A stretch of DNA of 64,000 bases from Gordionus sp. m RMFG-2023 (taxonomy: Eukaryota; Nematomorpha; Gordioida; Chordodea; Parachordodidae), in NCBI RefSeq assembly GCF_954871325.1, contig NC_088775.1:84979561-85043560 (forward strand). Direction: 5' to 3'. The position numbers and the translations under genes are program-made. Below, one piece after another: positions 34,061 through 46,900 of this stretch (its first letter is position 1; each line of letters begins with the position of its first letter). Below the pieces are notes generated by a model. The model was not told where the DNA came from, made no database searches, and saw only the letters and a program-made list of their open reading frames with translations.

Positions 34061-35060
34061 TATATGGGCATCGTATTGTAATAAATATTGTTTCGCAATT
34101 ATACACTTTCATTTATCTAAACTGAGGTGGTAAACATATTTATTTATATACTCTTCAAGCAGGAATCAATTTAACATTAAACTATTAAATATGTTATTTA
34201 TCTTTTTTTGTTTGATTTATTAAAATTGTGCCAGCGCAAACCAGATAATTTTTTTTTATAAAATTTTACTTGAAAAATATTTTAATTTTTTTTACAAGTT
34301 TACAAAATACAAATATTAAAGTATATAAAAATAATATTAAAACATAATCAAATCTTATAACTTATAAAAGATATGTAAGTTACTCACGACGATACACAAA
34401 TAATCAAATTATATATAATATTTACTCCTTTTAATTTTATTTATTTTATAATAATATTTTAATTTCTAAGGAAATATCTAATTACAAGCATTAGAGGTCG
34501 ATAAAAAAAAAATTTTTCAGATTATATTATAAAAATAAGGTAAAATATGACATATAAAAAAAGCATATCAATTATATATATAAAAAATGTCGCCTTAAAA
34601 ATAATGTATTTTATTTTCTATCGTAACGAGAAGTAAATGCTCACAATGATTTAGAACATCAAATTTTCAATAATATTTTCTGGTGGGTGTAGAATCTCTT
34701 ATTAGGATTACTAGTATTGGATAATATTTTTTAGCTTTTAAATAGTAGAATGGGCCTCGCCACCGAATATTACAAGAGTATTTATCACATATATTATTAA
34801 GGTGACATTTAGAAGTGAAGAATAGCATAAGTGGAAGGATTTGATACAGATAAATGTGATAGCATCTAGTATCTTACAACCCAAATTACCTGTTAGTTTC
34901 AGGTTATTAAATTTTAAATACATATTATTGAAAGATTTAAAGCAAGTTTAGAGAGCTCGAGGGAGTATGTTTATTAGGTGGCGTTCATTGAGGAGAAAAT
35001 ATTTAACCCGCAATGGACATATTTTTCTTAAATATACATATACGAACATAAAAGTTTCAA
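34061..35060. repeat. Duplicated flank, copy 1 of 2 (other copy 38720-40110)
   Basis: Shared blocks include gccagcgcaaacca (34232 and 38911), a segment with acaagagtatttatcaaat or similar, ctaataagagattctaca, and ttaggtggcgttcattga against ttaggtggtgttcattga. The pseudogene unit and the unit of the 36217-38595 gene therefore arose by duplication of a segment of at least about 5 kb. Confidence 0.75.
34738..34923 (-). CDS. Short open frame conserved in the duplicated flank (copy 1)
   Basis: A 61-codon minus-strand frame containing FICIKSFHLCYSSLLNVT and INTLVIFGGEAHST. The duplicate flank carries FICIKSFHLSYSSLLDAT and INTLVIFGDEAYFT (39780-39992). The frame has stayed open in both copies despite many differences, and in both a possible splice acceptor precedes it. 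It could be an exon of an unknown gene or chance survival in a duplication. No family is recognised. Confidence 0.25.
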   Translation of the reverse strand: MYLKFNNLKLTGNLGCKILDAITFICIKSFHLCYSSLLNVTLIIYVINTLVIFGGEAHSTI

Positions 35061-35112
35061 AAAAAAATAGCAACCTTAGTAAAGTCACGAGAAACGCAAC
35101 CTGTAACATTAT

Positions 35113-35337
35113 CTACTGCATCGATGATACATTGCATTCCTTCAAAAATAAACAGCTCTCAGGATCTTCGTCATTTTTTATATTAACGTACCTATCCCAA
35201 TTATAAAAATGAAGTCTTAAAATAGAACAAATCGCTACTAGAGAAAGTCTTCTATATTCAACACGAAAATACTCAACGACATCAACCTGATACTCTTTTT
35301 GGGTTGGCCCTGATAGCATTTCTATACACTTTTCCAT
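35113..35337 (-). CDS. Unidentified open frame, possible first exon
   Basis: A 74-residue minus-strand frame starting MEKCIEMLSGPTQKEYQV, with VEYFRVEYRRLSLVAI and LRLHFYNWDRY, of balanced composition. A consensus splice donor (GTACGT) occurs after NWDR, so this could be a first exon running towards 34.9 kb. It is not present in the duplicate unit near 40 kb. Function unknown. Confidence 0.3.
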   Translation of the reverse strand: MEKCIEMLSGPTQKEYQVDVVEYFRVEYRRLSLVAICSILRLHFYNWDRYVNIKNDEDPESCLFLKECNVSSMQ

Positions 35338-36216
35338 AATTAATATGTAAGATACCCAAAGATAATTATAAGCTGAATCAAATCTCCTCCTCCCTCAGTG
35401 CACAATTAAAGATACATTACCACTCCCCCCCCCCACACACTCTTATGTAACCTGTATAATCGTTCTCATTGGAACTATCTGCTAACTTTTGAATTTGTAA
35501 ATGCATTTAATTCCATTCACCGTAATAATCTCTTCATCCCAAATAGTTCTATAAAAACGTTGAATATTCAAACAGCTTCTGAAAAAAATGTTATTTTTTT
35601 AAACTTACAAATTAAATTTACTTAAGATATCGAATCCTGGTTCTGCGGCAAAATTTCTTAAACTTAATTTACTTGGTTAGAAAAAATAGAAATCAAATAT
35701 TATTTTTCTTTCAAACAAATGATTTTTTATTCATAAATTTTCATAAGAATATAATAGTGTATAATAAGTGAGTATTTTCAAAATAATATTATTATTTATT
35801 TGTTACTTAACAATATCCAAAAACATTATGATTGGAATTAATCAAAAATAATTATTTTATATTGTGTATATACTATTAGAAATAGATATAGACATATGAG
35901 TATATTGAAATGAAGTTTTTAGTTTTTTTAAAAATATGAAAGAGTTTAGGTAGAAAGGAAGAAGTTATAAAATAATTAGAAGAATTGATTTATAAAATCG
36001 GTAAAGTGCGAAAGATGTGCGAAGTCTTGGGTTAAAAGGGGGGGGGGGGGGGTGATTTTTAAAGAGATAAAATATTTGAGGCTAAAATAAAATTATTAAT
36101 ATATGGGAAAGTTTTTTATTTAACAAATAATGATAATTATTTGTTATATAAAAAAAAGAAGAAATCTATTGTATAAATATTTGATTTAGATGTTAGAGTC
36201 TTATTAATTCATATTT
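35338..36216. other. AT-rich intergenic DNA with poly-C and poly-G tracts
   Basis: A run of 10 C lies at 35425-35434 and a run of 15 G at 36038-36052. No gene is supported; the 3' end of the next gene's transcript should lie in the upper part of this interval. Confidence 0.4.
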
Positions 36217-38595
36217 TTAAGAAAATTCATCTTTACTTGTTTCTTTACTGTCAGTGTATAAGGATTCAATTATCTGAGCATATTTTTTTAATATATAAGG
36301 ACGTCTAAGTTTCATGGTGGGTCCCAATTCTCCGCCAGCTATAGTAAAATCATTCTCCAACACGACCCATTTTCTAATGAGAGCGGCTCTACTTACGGAT
36401 TTTGCATTAGCGGCTTTCATTCTATCATTAATATAGTTTTTTAGTGGTAGTGGCATGTTTTCAGTCAAATTCTTAAGCGAAAGAGGTTTCTCAAGCGATT
36501 CCGTAGAAGAACCTTGATTAATTAAATTTAGGATAAATGTTTCAACTGAATGTACCAAGGTCTGAGAGCATAAGCCGGTATTTATGTCCATTTTGGTCTT
36601 GAATGTTAATATGACTGACAAAAATTTTCTGTAGTCACCGATCACCATGACGTTACTGACTATTTCCCATAACTGCTCTTTGATAGCGTTTTCGATGGGT
36701 ATCGGAGCGATATTTTCCCCACCTGCAGTTATAATCAATTCTTTCAATCTTCCAGTTATAAAGAGGAAAGGACCTCCAGTTGTTGTTTTGATTAGCTTTC
36801 CAATGTCTCCAGTATATAACCAACCATTCGAATCAATTGCTTCTGTAGTTTGTTGTGGCATGTTAAGATAACCCATAAAAACGTGTCTCCCGTTTATCAA
36901 TATCTCTCCTTCCATGTCCTCATTTTGAGATGAACCTATGGTTTTTATATCACCATTGACAGCATGAAATTTTGACTCGTCGTGACTATTTTCTTTTCCG
37001 AAATTATTATCGTATTTAACGTCATATTTAACTGTAATGTCTTGACCCCTTATATTCTCTTTCAGAGGTTCCCGCTTCAATATTTTAACCTTAGTTCCTG
37101 GAAAAACTAACCCACAACTTCCCGTCCAAAATAAGCCTAAATTGGGATAATTAATGCTAGCTGGCCCTGTACATTCCGAAGTCCCGTAAGCTTCTTGGAT
37201 ATTTATAGCCAACGATCCGAAAAAATCTAAAGTAATCGTGGGACACGGAGCTCCCATACTGATAAAATACCGACACGAGTTCAAGCCGAGTATTGTCTTA
37301 AAGCGAGAAAATACAAAGCGGTTAACTAAATGATATCCCCAAGGAACGGGGTCGCCTTTCATTAATGCCTTGCTTCCGCGTCTTCCTACATCTCTAACCC
37401 AGTTGAAAAAGTATTTTTTAAGTCCATATATTGATTTATTCATAAGTTTATCGGTAAATTTTTCCCATAGTCTTGGTACCCCCATGAATATGGTAGGTTT
37501 GACTTCTATTAAAGTTTTTAGCAAACTGCCCTTCATAGCATCGGGTTGAGCAAACCAAATACTTGATGCTGATTCGATGGTCACATACATATCAGTTATT
37601 TGGGCAGCTATGTGGCTTAAGGGTAGATAACTAATTATTCTTTCAGAATATTTTTCGGCTTTTATGTAGTTTGATAGGTTTGTTGAGGTCCATATTAAAT
37701 TATCATGGCTAATCATGACACCCTTAGATATTCCGGTGGTACCTGAAGTGTATATTAAAGTGCTGCAATTATTAGGTTTAAGAGATTCGATCCTTTCGTT
37801 TAACGTATCCTCGGATGTCATTTCAGAATATTCGTCGAGATGGGACCATTTTAATATTTTTAAGTGCTTGATATCGCCGAGTTTTGATTTAGATGGAAAA
37901 GAATTTTCTCGATATTGAATGATAGCCTTTAAGTCAGGTAATTTATCGGCTATGCCTAGAATTTTAATCATTTGATTCCAATCTTCCACCACACAAATAT
38001 TTGCTTTGCAATCCATCATTATCTGCAAGCTGGCTTCGGCGCTGTTCGTAGTATAAACTCCGACTGATAAACCCCCTGCAAATATGGCAGCAAAATTGGA
38101 TGTAACCCATTCTGGGGCATTGAATCCTATTATTGCCACTCCGTGAAACTTCTCCAAGCCTAACGATATAAATGCCCTAGCCACGCGTCTTATATCTCGT
38201 AAATATTGAAAATAAGTTACGCTTTTCCACCGTGTTTCTTCCCAGTCATCTTTGTAATAATATGCCATCGCTTGGGGATTTGAATCGGCAATTAATTTAA
38301 ACTTTTGGGGGATGGTGATGGGTATTAGATCGTTTTCTCCACAAATTTCAATGATAGATAGACCGTGGGGAGAAACGTTATGATAAGTAGGTTTCGATAT
38401 GGGGTCACATTCTGTCTTTAATTTTTGGATGGAAACAAGACAGTTTGAATTTTTTTCTGCGGGTTCCCTTGGACTAAATGTTTTTCTAGATAATTCTGTA
38501 GAAATAATTGGGGGGAGATTATTCAAGTGGGAATTTTGGATACGTTTGTCAATAGAAATAGGTAAGTTATGGAGTGAAATATTAGCAACTTCCAT
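36217..38595 (-). CDS. Long-chain-fatty-acid--CoA ligase, ACSBG (bubblegum) type, copy 1
   Basis: A 792-residue intronless ANL-superfamily enzyme that makes acyl-CoA from a long or very long fatty acid, ATP and CoA, normally on intracellular membranes. After a variable N-terminus of about 75 residues comes the ACSBG core: HNVSPHGLSIIEICGEND, the GLEKFHGVAIIGFNAPEW and AIFAGGLSVGVYTTNS blocks, the ATP-binding P-loop TLIYTSGTTGISKG near residues 276-290, PLSHIAAQITDMYV, FAQPDAMKGSLLKTL, FMGVPRLWEKF and EAYGTSECTGP. Near residue 589 is WLYTGDIGKL with the hinge [14 protein letters not shown], and near the C-terminus PTMKLRRPYILKKYA with the likely catalytic Lys. The unique N-terminus (MEVANISLHNLP) differs from that of copies 2 and 3. 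Length is slightly above the usual 700-730 for ACSBG. The core looks intact and likely functional. Confidence 0.93.
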   Translation of the reverse strand: MEVANISLHNLPISIDKRIQNSHLNNLPPIISTELSRKTFSPREPAEKNSNCLVSIQKLKTECDPISKPTYHNVSPHGLSIIEICGENDLIPITIPQKFKLIADSNPQAMAYYYKDDWEETRWKSVTYFQYLRDIRRVARAFISLGLEKFHGVAIIGFNAPEWVTSNFAAIFAGGLSVGVYTTNSAEASLQIMMDCKANICVVEDWNQMIKILGIADKLPDLKAIIQYRENSFPSKSKLGDIKHLKILKWSHLDEYSEMTSEDTLNERIESLKPNNCSTLIYTSGTTGISKGVMISHDNLIWTSTNLSNYIKAEKYSERIISYLPLSHIAAQITDMYVTIESASSIWFAQPDAMKGSLLKTLIEVKPTIFMGVPRLWEKFTDKLMNKSIYGLKKYFFNWVRDVGRRGSKALMKGDPVPWGYHLVNRFVFSRFKTILGLNSCRYFISMGAPCPTITLDFFGSLAINIQEAYGTSECTGPASINYPNLGLFWTGSCGLVFPGTKVKILKREPLKENIRGQDITVKYDVKYDNNFGKENSHDESKFHAVNGDIKTIGSSQNEDMEGEILINGRHVFMGYLNMPQQTTEAIDSNGWLYTGDIGKLIKTTTGGPFLFITGRLKELIITAGGENIAPIPIENAIKEQLWEIVSNVMVIGDYRKFLSVILTFKTKMDINTGLCSQTLVHSVETFILNLINQGSSTESLEKPLSLKNLTENMPLPLKNYINDRMKAANAKSVSRAALIRKWVVLENDFTIAGGELGPTMKLRRPYILKKYAQIIESLYTDSKETSKDEFS

Positions 38596-38719
38596 TTAGC
38601 CTTTTTTTAGACATCCGTTTAAGATCGAGATATCAAAAGCAGGGTTAAGTTTTCCCTATCTAAGCTTTTTTGTTTGAATACTGACAATTATTGCGCTGCT
38701 TGATAGATTCCCCAGATTC

Positions 38720-40110
38720 ATCTAAAGAATTTATAGGCATCATCAATGAGCCATTATATATGAACATAATAAATGTTGTTCTTTCATTTATCAAGTTAAC
38801 GTTTTAAATATATATATTTATATTATCATCAATCAAAAATCAATTTATCATTAAATTACAAAAAATAGAGTTATTTACCTTTTTTTTTGATTGATTTATT
38901 AAAATTTATGCCAGCGCAAACCAAATAATCTTTTTATATAAATTTTACTTGAAAATATTTATATTTTGTTTAAATAAATTTATAAAAACAAATATAAAGT
39001 ATTGTAACTATAAAAAGAATATTTACATAAAGCTATGATATAAATATATTTAAAAAACCTCAAAATTTTAAAACTTTCGTAACTTTATAAAATTGTGAAA
39101 CGTATCCTAAATCTTTCCTTAAAATTTTTTATAAGTTTTGTAAATTTTGAAATTCATAATTCTTACCAAATTATTTTTATATCTCTCATTTTAATTTAAA
39201 TACTTCCCATTTTGATTAATATAACTGCCAATTTCTTATTATAATTTGAAAAATATAAATTAATTATTGCCTACTTTTTATCGCAAAAATTTAACAAAAC
39301 TTTAAGCCAAAATTTATTAAATTTTTATATTTTTCTAACTTTAAAAAATTGATAAATTTACTTAAATTCCAAAAAAGAAGTTAGGCTACTATTTTATTTT
39401 TATATTAAAAACAGCTTACCTCTCATTTTTCGTTAAGTTAAGTAAGTTAATTAATTATAGTTTTGATATTTAGGTCATTGCTTAATCAAATAGCATAACA
39501 TGTAAAAGGTATTACACAAATAATCAAATTATATATGATATTTAATCACTTTATATATTTTTATAATAATAATTTAAATTTTTAAGGAAATATCTAATTA
39601 CAAGCATTAGAGGTCCTTAAAAAAAGAAGTCGCCTTAAGAATAATATTTTTTACTTTTTATCGCAACGAAAAGTGAATGTTTAAAGATTTCGAACTAAAA
39701 ATTTTCAATCATATTCTATGGTGGATGTAGAATCTCTTATTAGGATCATTAGTATTGGAAGAAATTTTCTCTTAGCTTCTTAATTAGTAAAATAAGCCTC
39801 GTCACCGAATATCACAAGAGTATTTATCAAATGTAAAATAAAGGTGGCATCTAGGAGTGAGGAATAGGATAGATGGAAAGATTTGATACAAATGAAAAAG
39901 TATAGTTGTATGACTGTGGTGGGGTATTTGACTATGGTATATTTGATAGCAACTGATATCTTATTACTACCGAAAATACCTACTAGTTCCAATTTATAAA
40001 CTTTAAGAATTATTGAAATTTAAAGCCGGCTTAGCGACTTCAGGCGAGTATAGGGTTTGTTAGGTGGTGTTCATTGAAAAAAAATTTAACCCCCAAATAT
40101 TTATCTAAAC
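38720..40110. repeat. Duplicated flank, copy 2 of 2 (upstream of ACSBG copy 1)
   Basis: Homologous to 34061-35060. It includes the block attatatatgaacataataa near 38751 (compare 34060), the gccagcgcaaacca block and, at the far end, the ggtgttcattga block. It holds a TTTATTAAAAT motif about 300 bases upstream of the start codon; similar motifs lie about 80 bases upstream of copies 2 and 3. Confidence 0.75.
39780..39992 (-). CDS. Short open frame conserved in the duplicated flank (copy 2)
   Basis: A 70-codon minus-strand frame with FICIKSFHLSYSSLLDAT and INTLVIFGDEAYFTN, aligned with the frame at 34738-34923. The first half diverges between the copies. Identity and function are unknown. Confidence 0.25.
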   Translation of the reverse strand: MELVGIFGSNKISVAIKYTIVKYPTTVIQLYFFICIKSFHLSYSSLLDATFILHLINTLVIFGDEAYFTN

Positions 40111-43100
40111 TGGCGTTTCATTTAATAAATAGGACTTTGAAATGTGGCGGATATAAATCAGCTGATAACACGTCATTTTGGTGGTCTATATAATTTATTT
40201 ATTTATTACGTGAAACCATAAATTTTCTATGGGAAGGAAGGGAGGGGGGTGGGGGGAGGGCATAATTTTTTTATACTAAAATAATTTTTTTTTTAGAGGA
40301 TTAAAAATTTATTAGAACTAATCATCATATAAAATACAATACGATTAAAAAATATTATAGATGTATAAACCGGTATGTAAATCACAATTAAATATATAAT
40401 TAAACATTTTAAAATTATTTAAAAAGTTAATCAAAATATCATTCATAAACGAAAATTCTTCTTTGCGATTGTGCAAATTTTTTTTTATTAATTTGTTCTG
40501 TGTTGGGAATTAGATCTCGATGAGTAAAGCATGTCTATTCAATTAATTTTAAGATTTCGTACTTTTGATATAAGTTTAATTCTTCTGTAATTAAGAAATG
40601 ACCCTCTCATTTGTGCTAGTATTAATTGATATCATTGCCAAAATATACAGTAATTTTAACATATTTGGAAAACTCATAATATATATTTTAATGTATGCAA
40701 TGCTTCCACTATATTTCTTGGAGGATGAATTTTCCATACCATTTAAATTTTGAAATTAATTGGACTTCCGATACATTTATTACATTTATACCCTCTGAAT
40801 ATAATTTATCTAAATATTTGATTTTTCAATATCAAGATTTGATATATCCTCAAATCAAAGGAAGTTATAAGATGTAGAATTTGTATATTGGATAGTGCTA
40901 AATGATAAATCACAAATTGTTTATTCATTTGAGTCAAAATTTTAACCAAAAATGAAATAAAAACCTTTATTTTATAGAGTCCACGTTTGGAACGATTTGT
41001 TTCTTTGTGAAATACAAGGCCTGTGAATCTCAAGTTCATATAATTTTGATTTCAGCTAAGCAATCACATTAGCCTCGAAAAATTCCTGGTCGAAATTATC
41101 TCTTGGTCTTGTAAGTTGTAATATAATAAATAATATTCACGATTCTCATAACTTCAGCCAAATCCATTTTTTTGAAAAATATTGTATAAAATTGTTGTGT
41201 AATAAATGAGAAAAATCGCCAGTCATATTAAATTTAATAATGTTATTAGTTTCAGATAAAATATTTGTTTCGTGTGATTCTGATATTTCTCCAAGGGCAT
41301 ACAAAATAGGCTCTCAAGATCCAAAGAATTCTGTAAAAGCTTTATGTCGAAGGATCCATCTTTTCGTGCAGTTTTTATACAGTTATTTTCCATGTGGCAC
41401 AAGAAACCTCAGAAATTATTATATTCAGCAAATTCTATCTATTCGGATATCTGAACATTTCATACACTCTATTAATTTTCTAATAGTAGTTAGTTATAGG
41501 TAGAGATAAATTAAATAGAATTTTTTTTGGTTGATATAATTATCTTATATCCATTAGTGTTTAAGGTTTAAAAAAATATAATTCGTGAGATAAAATATTA
41601 ATATAAAAAAAATAAATATTTTTAATTAATTTTAACATTTTGCTATTATTTAGAATAGAATATAACCTATTTGATATGGAAACTTTGCAATCATAATTCA
41701 TGAAGTCCTTATACATTTTTCCATAATTTCTTGCTATGGGGAAGGAAGGGATTTCTCCTCCCCTCCCACCCCCCCCCCCCCAGCTAGCTACGCATCTGGC
41801 TTAAGGGAGAGGGTTAGAATGGCACTGATTTATTCCTTAAATATGCGCCAACTTTTATATTTTTCATTTCTTAAAAATATTATTAAAATTTGGGCTAGAT
41901 CGAGCTCTCGGACCTAACCGGTTAAAACTGAAATATATATGTTTCAGGGCTTTTGCTTCAGCATTTTATAAATCTAAAACATATACTCTCAAAAGTCAAG
42001 ACGATCGATTTCTATATGTGCTCAAACTACCTATTAGAATCATGTGTCTCAATCTGTCCCCAATATTCTCATCATTTAGATTTATACTAATACATTAAAA
42101 ATTGATCTCGCATTATCCATTGTCCGGAATCCAAATTAAATTTTCTTCCGGAATTCGCTCTTTTTTCTCAGATCTTTTGATATTCGATTTATTTATCTAG
42201 GCTCTTAAAAACTAGGATTCCAATATATCTTCACTCATTTCTTTCTGCATCATTATTGAAGTAGTAGTGGTAATTTACCCTTGGTTATTTCCTTGAATTT
42301 TTATTATCGAACCTCGGGATCTAATTGAAATAAAATTTGCCATCTTTGATAGTTGGTGCCAATGCTTGAAACCATCCTGAGTCAAATTTCAGAACAATTA
42401 AGAATTTCAATAAACCACCGTACACGTTGCAACATCGTATCTTCCTAACCTTGCACTCTTCTTAACACTTTCACTTGGATGCAAACAGAATCCTCCCTAC
42501 CGTATACTCTAAAATCAATCATCCTAGCAATATTGTCATAAACTTATATAATCCAAACCCCTACAATATCCAGCATTTCGTAGAATCCTTAGTTTACACA
42601 GCCAACGCAAAACCCTGACTTGACTCTAATCTTGGGAGAAGGGCATGCCATTCAATTATCCCTGTATTGACATTTTCGGGAAATCAAACATATATGGAAA
42701 CTCCCTTGAGTCATCAGACAACAACCAACGAAAAACAATATTTTAAATTTAAAAAGAGGCGAATTTCGTTCCCGTGGTCACATCCATAATGAAATACTAT
42801 CCTTTCTAAATAAAATAGACAAAAGAAAATGAGCATTGGCGATTTTAAGGAATAATTTATTCTCAGCTTGAACATTTATTTAATATGAATCAAACTTTTA
42901 AACATCAATGTGTTCATTCTAAAAAATTTACTTAAAATGTCTTTGTTTTTATAGATAGGTTAGTATAATTTTCTTGTTAATATCTAGTCATTCAAAACCT
43001 TTTTTTTAAATTTAATTATTTTTTAAACAAACTTTAAATTCTTATCATATCATATCACATCATATCAAATCAAAATAATATAAATATTATATGTAATAAA

Positions 43101-43940
43101 ATAATATTAAATACACATTGTAAATTTGTTATAATTTTAATAAAAACAAATGTTATAAAGATTTGTTTTAAAGATTATTTTTCTCCTTATTCGAGTTGTT
43201 TTTTTAAATTTTAAATAAATAAGGGATCGCAAAAGTGAAGTCAATTCTATTGATACTTATACCAATATTTCATAAATATTATTTTAAGTGTCAAAATTTC
43301 TTCAACCCATTCTACCCCATCTCCCTTCTTCCCAGAAATTGCATACAATATTTCACTAAAGAAAAATAAGAAAAAGTTATTTTAAAAAATAATGACTATA
43401 ATCTTCAAATATTATCAGAAAAAGAAGAAGTATTTTAAATCCAATAGGTAGGCATAAAGTCCTCCAATATTCATTATTAGTACAAAATTCACTGAATAGT
43501 GCTTTCCCTCACTTTTAGCAAATTCCTGGCTGGGCCTTAGTAAATCTAGGCTAAGACTGGATTCATAGTAGTTTAGAATCCGAATATAAATCGGAACGAA
43601 TGTTGAATCTATATATTATTTTTCAATGAGATTGACATTTGATGGAAGGGAGATCAGGCGCTACTATGAATGCAGCCTTAAAGGAACCACGAAACGCGAG
43701 GGCCTTATATATAATTGCTATAATTTTCCAAGTCATTTTAGATATATATATATATATATATATAATATTAATTTTAAAAAAAACAAATTCTTCGAAGCCC
43801 AAAGTTAAAAACAAATCAATTCAGCTTCCTAAATTTTTGTTCATTCTGATAAATACTTATTTTAAATTATTATATATATATATATTAAAATATTTCATAT
43901 TTGTAATTATAATTTGATTGACCCGACAAGCCCTGATGAT
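40111..43940. other. Intergenic DNA with no recognised gene
   Basis: Mostly AT-rich. A G-rich purine stretch lies at 40230-40260 and a run of 13 C at 41769-41781. About 41850-42720 has a more even base composition and many short open stretches on both strands, suggesting a decayed coding element, but no domain can be named. Two alternating TA runs occur near 43742-43764 and 43872-43886; the overlapping open frames there are artefacts. Confidence 0.35.
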
Positions 43941-43949
43941 AGTACTTAA

Positions 43950-46900
43950 TTCCTAGTTCCTAATATTAATATAATAATACCTTAATATATTTTAAGCATG
44001 AAAATATGATTATGAAACTTTCTGAAATGCGAAAAGAAGTGTTTTAAATTCCAGATAATGTCAATTTTATTAGTTTTAGATTCTCCATATTTTAATGCCA
44101 CCTAATAATGTTGTTAAAAACATTTTGATCTATACTTAAGAACACATCTTATCATAAATAAATTTTAAATAGCTTGAGGTGTATTGAATATTTTGCCCCC
44201 CAAATACACGTATTTATACAATGCTATTACATAATTAAATTTGAATTTCTAGACATGACTGGTTTTAAATAAAATCCTCTGAGCAATACAAGTCCCTAGC
44301 GTCGATTAGCCCTGCCTGATCTCCCCTACTAATTTCTATGATAAAAAAAATTACTTTTGGAGCTAATTTTATTTAAAATAAAAATTGCAATATATAGACT
44401 AAATAATAAACATATTTTAAATGATGTTTTTTTAATAAAATATAAATTTTATTTTTAAAAAAATTGAATTAAAATAACAATTAGATTTGATTCGATTTGA
44501 TTTATTCGGGGATGGTGAAATAGATATGCAAAATCTTAGATAAAAAGGGAAATTATTTTTTTAAGAGGTAGAATATTTGAAGTTTATTCTAATTTTGTTA
44601 AATTAATTTTAAGATTGTCATAAACTATTGAAATGAGGGGAAAAATTTCATATGTAACAAATGTCATTTTTTGTTAAAAAAAAGAGTCTCTGGAGGTATA
44701 AATGTTTGATTTCAGGATTAAGCAACATAACTTTTTGATTCTTAAAAATTCCTAATTTTCGGATAATCCATCTTTACTTGTTTCCTTACTCTCATTGTAT
44801 AAAGATTCAATTATCCGAGCATATTTTTTTAATATATAAGGACGTCTAAGTTTCATTGTGGGTCCTAATTCACCGCCAGGCATGGTAAAATTATTTTCCA
44901 ACACGACCCATTTTCTTATGAAAGCGGCTCTACTAACGGCTTTTGTGTTAGCGGCGTCTATTCTGTCATTAATATAGTTTTTTAGTGGTAATGGCATGTT
45001 TTCAATCAAATCCTTGAGCGAAAGAGTTGTAGAAGAACCTTTATTTAATAAATCGAGTATAAATGTTTGAACTGAAGGTTGCAGCGTCTGTGTGCATAAG
45101 CCAGTATTTATGTCGATTTTAGTCTTGAATGTTAATATCACTGACAAAAATTTTCTGTAGTCACCGATCACCATGGCGTTACTAACAATTTCACATAACT
45201 GCTCTCTGATAGCGTTTTCAATGGGTATAGGAGCTATATTTTCCCCACCGGCAGTTACAATCAATTCTTTCAATCTTCCCGTTACAAAGAGGAAAGGACC
45301 CCCAGTTGACGTTTTAATTAGCTTTCCAATGTCTCCAGTATATAACCAACCATTTGAATCAATCGTTTCTATAGTTTGTTGAGGCATGTTAAGGTAACCC
45401 ATAAAAACATGTCTTCCTTTTATCATTATCTCCCCTTCCATATCCTCATCTTGAGATGAACTTAGAAATTTTATTTCACTATTGGCAATATGAACAAGTG
45501 ACTCGTCATAACTATTTTCTTTTCCGAAATTATTTTTAATTGTTATGTCTTGGCCTCTTATATTCTCTTTCATAGGCTCCCTTTTTAATATTTTGACCTT
45601 AGTTCCTGGAATAACTAGGCCGCAACTTCCTGTCCAAGATAACCCTAAATTGGGATAATTAACGCTAGCCGGTCCCGTACATTCCGAACATCCATAAATC
45701 TCTTGGATATTTATGCCAAACGATCCGAAAAAGTCTAAAGTAGCCGAAGAGCATGGAGCTCCCATACTTATAAAATACCGGCATGAGTTGAAGCCTAAGA
45801 CTGCCTTATAACGGGGAAATACAAAGCGATTAACAAAATAATATCCCCAAGGAACGGTGTCGCCTTTTAATAATGCCTTGCTACCGCGTCTTCCTACATT
45901 TTTCACCCATTCAAAGAAGTATTTTTTAAGTCCATAAATTGATTTATTCGTACTAATAAGCTTATCGGCAAATTTTTCCCATTGTCGAGGTACACCTATA
46001 AACATAGTAGGTTTGACTTCATTTAAGGTCTTTAGCAAACAGCCATTCAAAGCGTCTGGCTTAGCAAACCATGTACTGGATGCTGATTCCATGACAGTGT
46101 ATATATCGAATATTTGAGCAGCCATATGACTAAGGGGAAGATAACTAACTATTCTTTCTGACTGTTTTACGGCTTTTATGTATTTGGAAAAATTCGTGGA
46201 AATCCATATCAAGTTATCGTGGCTGATCATGACACCCTTAGATATTCCGGTGGTACCTGAGGTGTATATCAAAGTGCTGCAATTATTAGGTTTAAGAGAT
46301 TCGATCTTTTCGTTTAACGTATCCTCGGATGTCATTTCAGAATATTCCTCGAGATCGGACCATTTTAATATTTTTAAGTGCTTAATATCGCCGAATTTTG
46401 ATTTGGATGGGGAAATATTTTCTCGATATTGAATGATAGCCTTTAAATCAGGTAATTTATCGGCTATGCTTAGAATTTTATTCATTTGATTCCAGTCTTC
46501 CACCACACAAATATTTGCTTTGCAGTCCATCATTATCTGCAAGCTGGCTTCAGCGCTGTTCGTGGTATATACTCCGGCTGATAAACCTCCGGCAAATATG
46601 GCTGCAAAATTAGATGTAATCCATTCTGGAGCATTGAATCCTATTATTGCTACTCCGTGAAACTTCTCCAAGCCTAACGATATAAACGCCTTAGCTACGC
46701 GTCTTATATCTTGTAAATATTGAATATAAGTTACGCTCTTCCACCGTGTTTCTTCCGGATCATCTTTATAATAATAGGCCATCGCTTGGGGATTTGAATC
46801 GACAATTAATTTAATCTTTTGGGGGATAGTGATAGGTTTTAAATCGTTTTTTCCACAAATTTTAATAATAGATAGACCGTGGGGAGAAACGTTATGATAG

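Noticed and set aside
41240-41503. 87-codon plus-strand frame
   Set aside because: No domain, no conserved copy and no splice or regulatory context; chance cannot be excluded.
43623-43917. Overlapping frames around an alternating TA run
   Set aside because: Frames are open on both strands through the TA repeat, with no recognisable domain.
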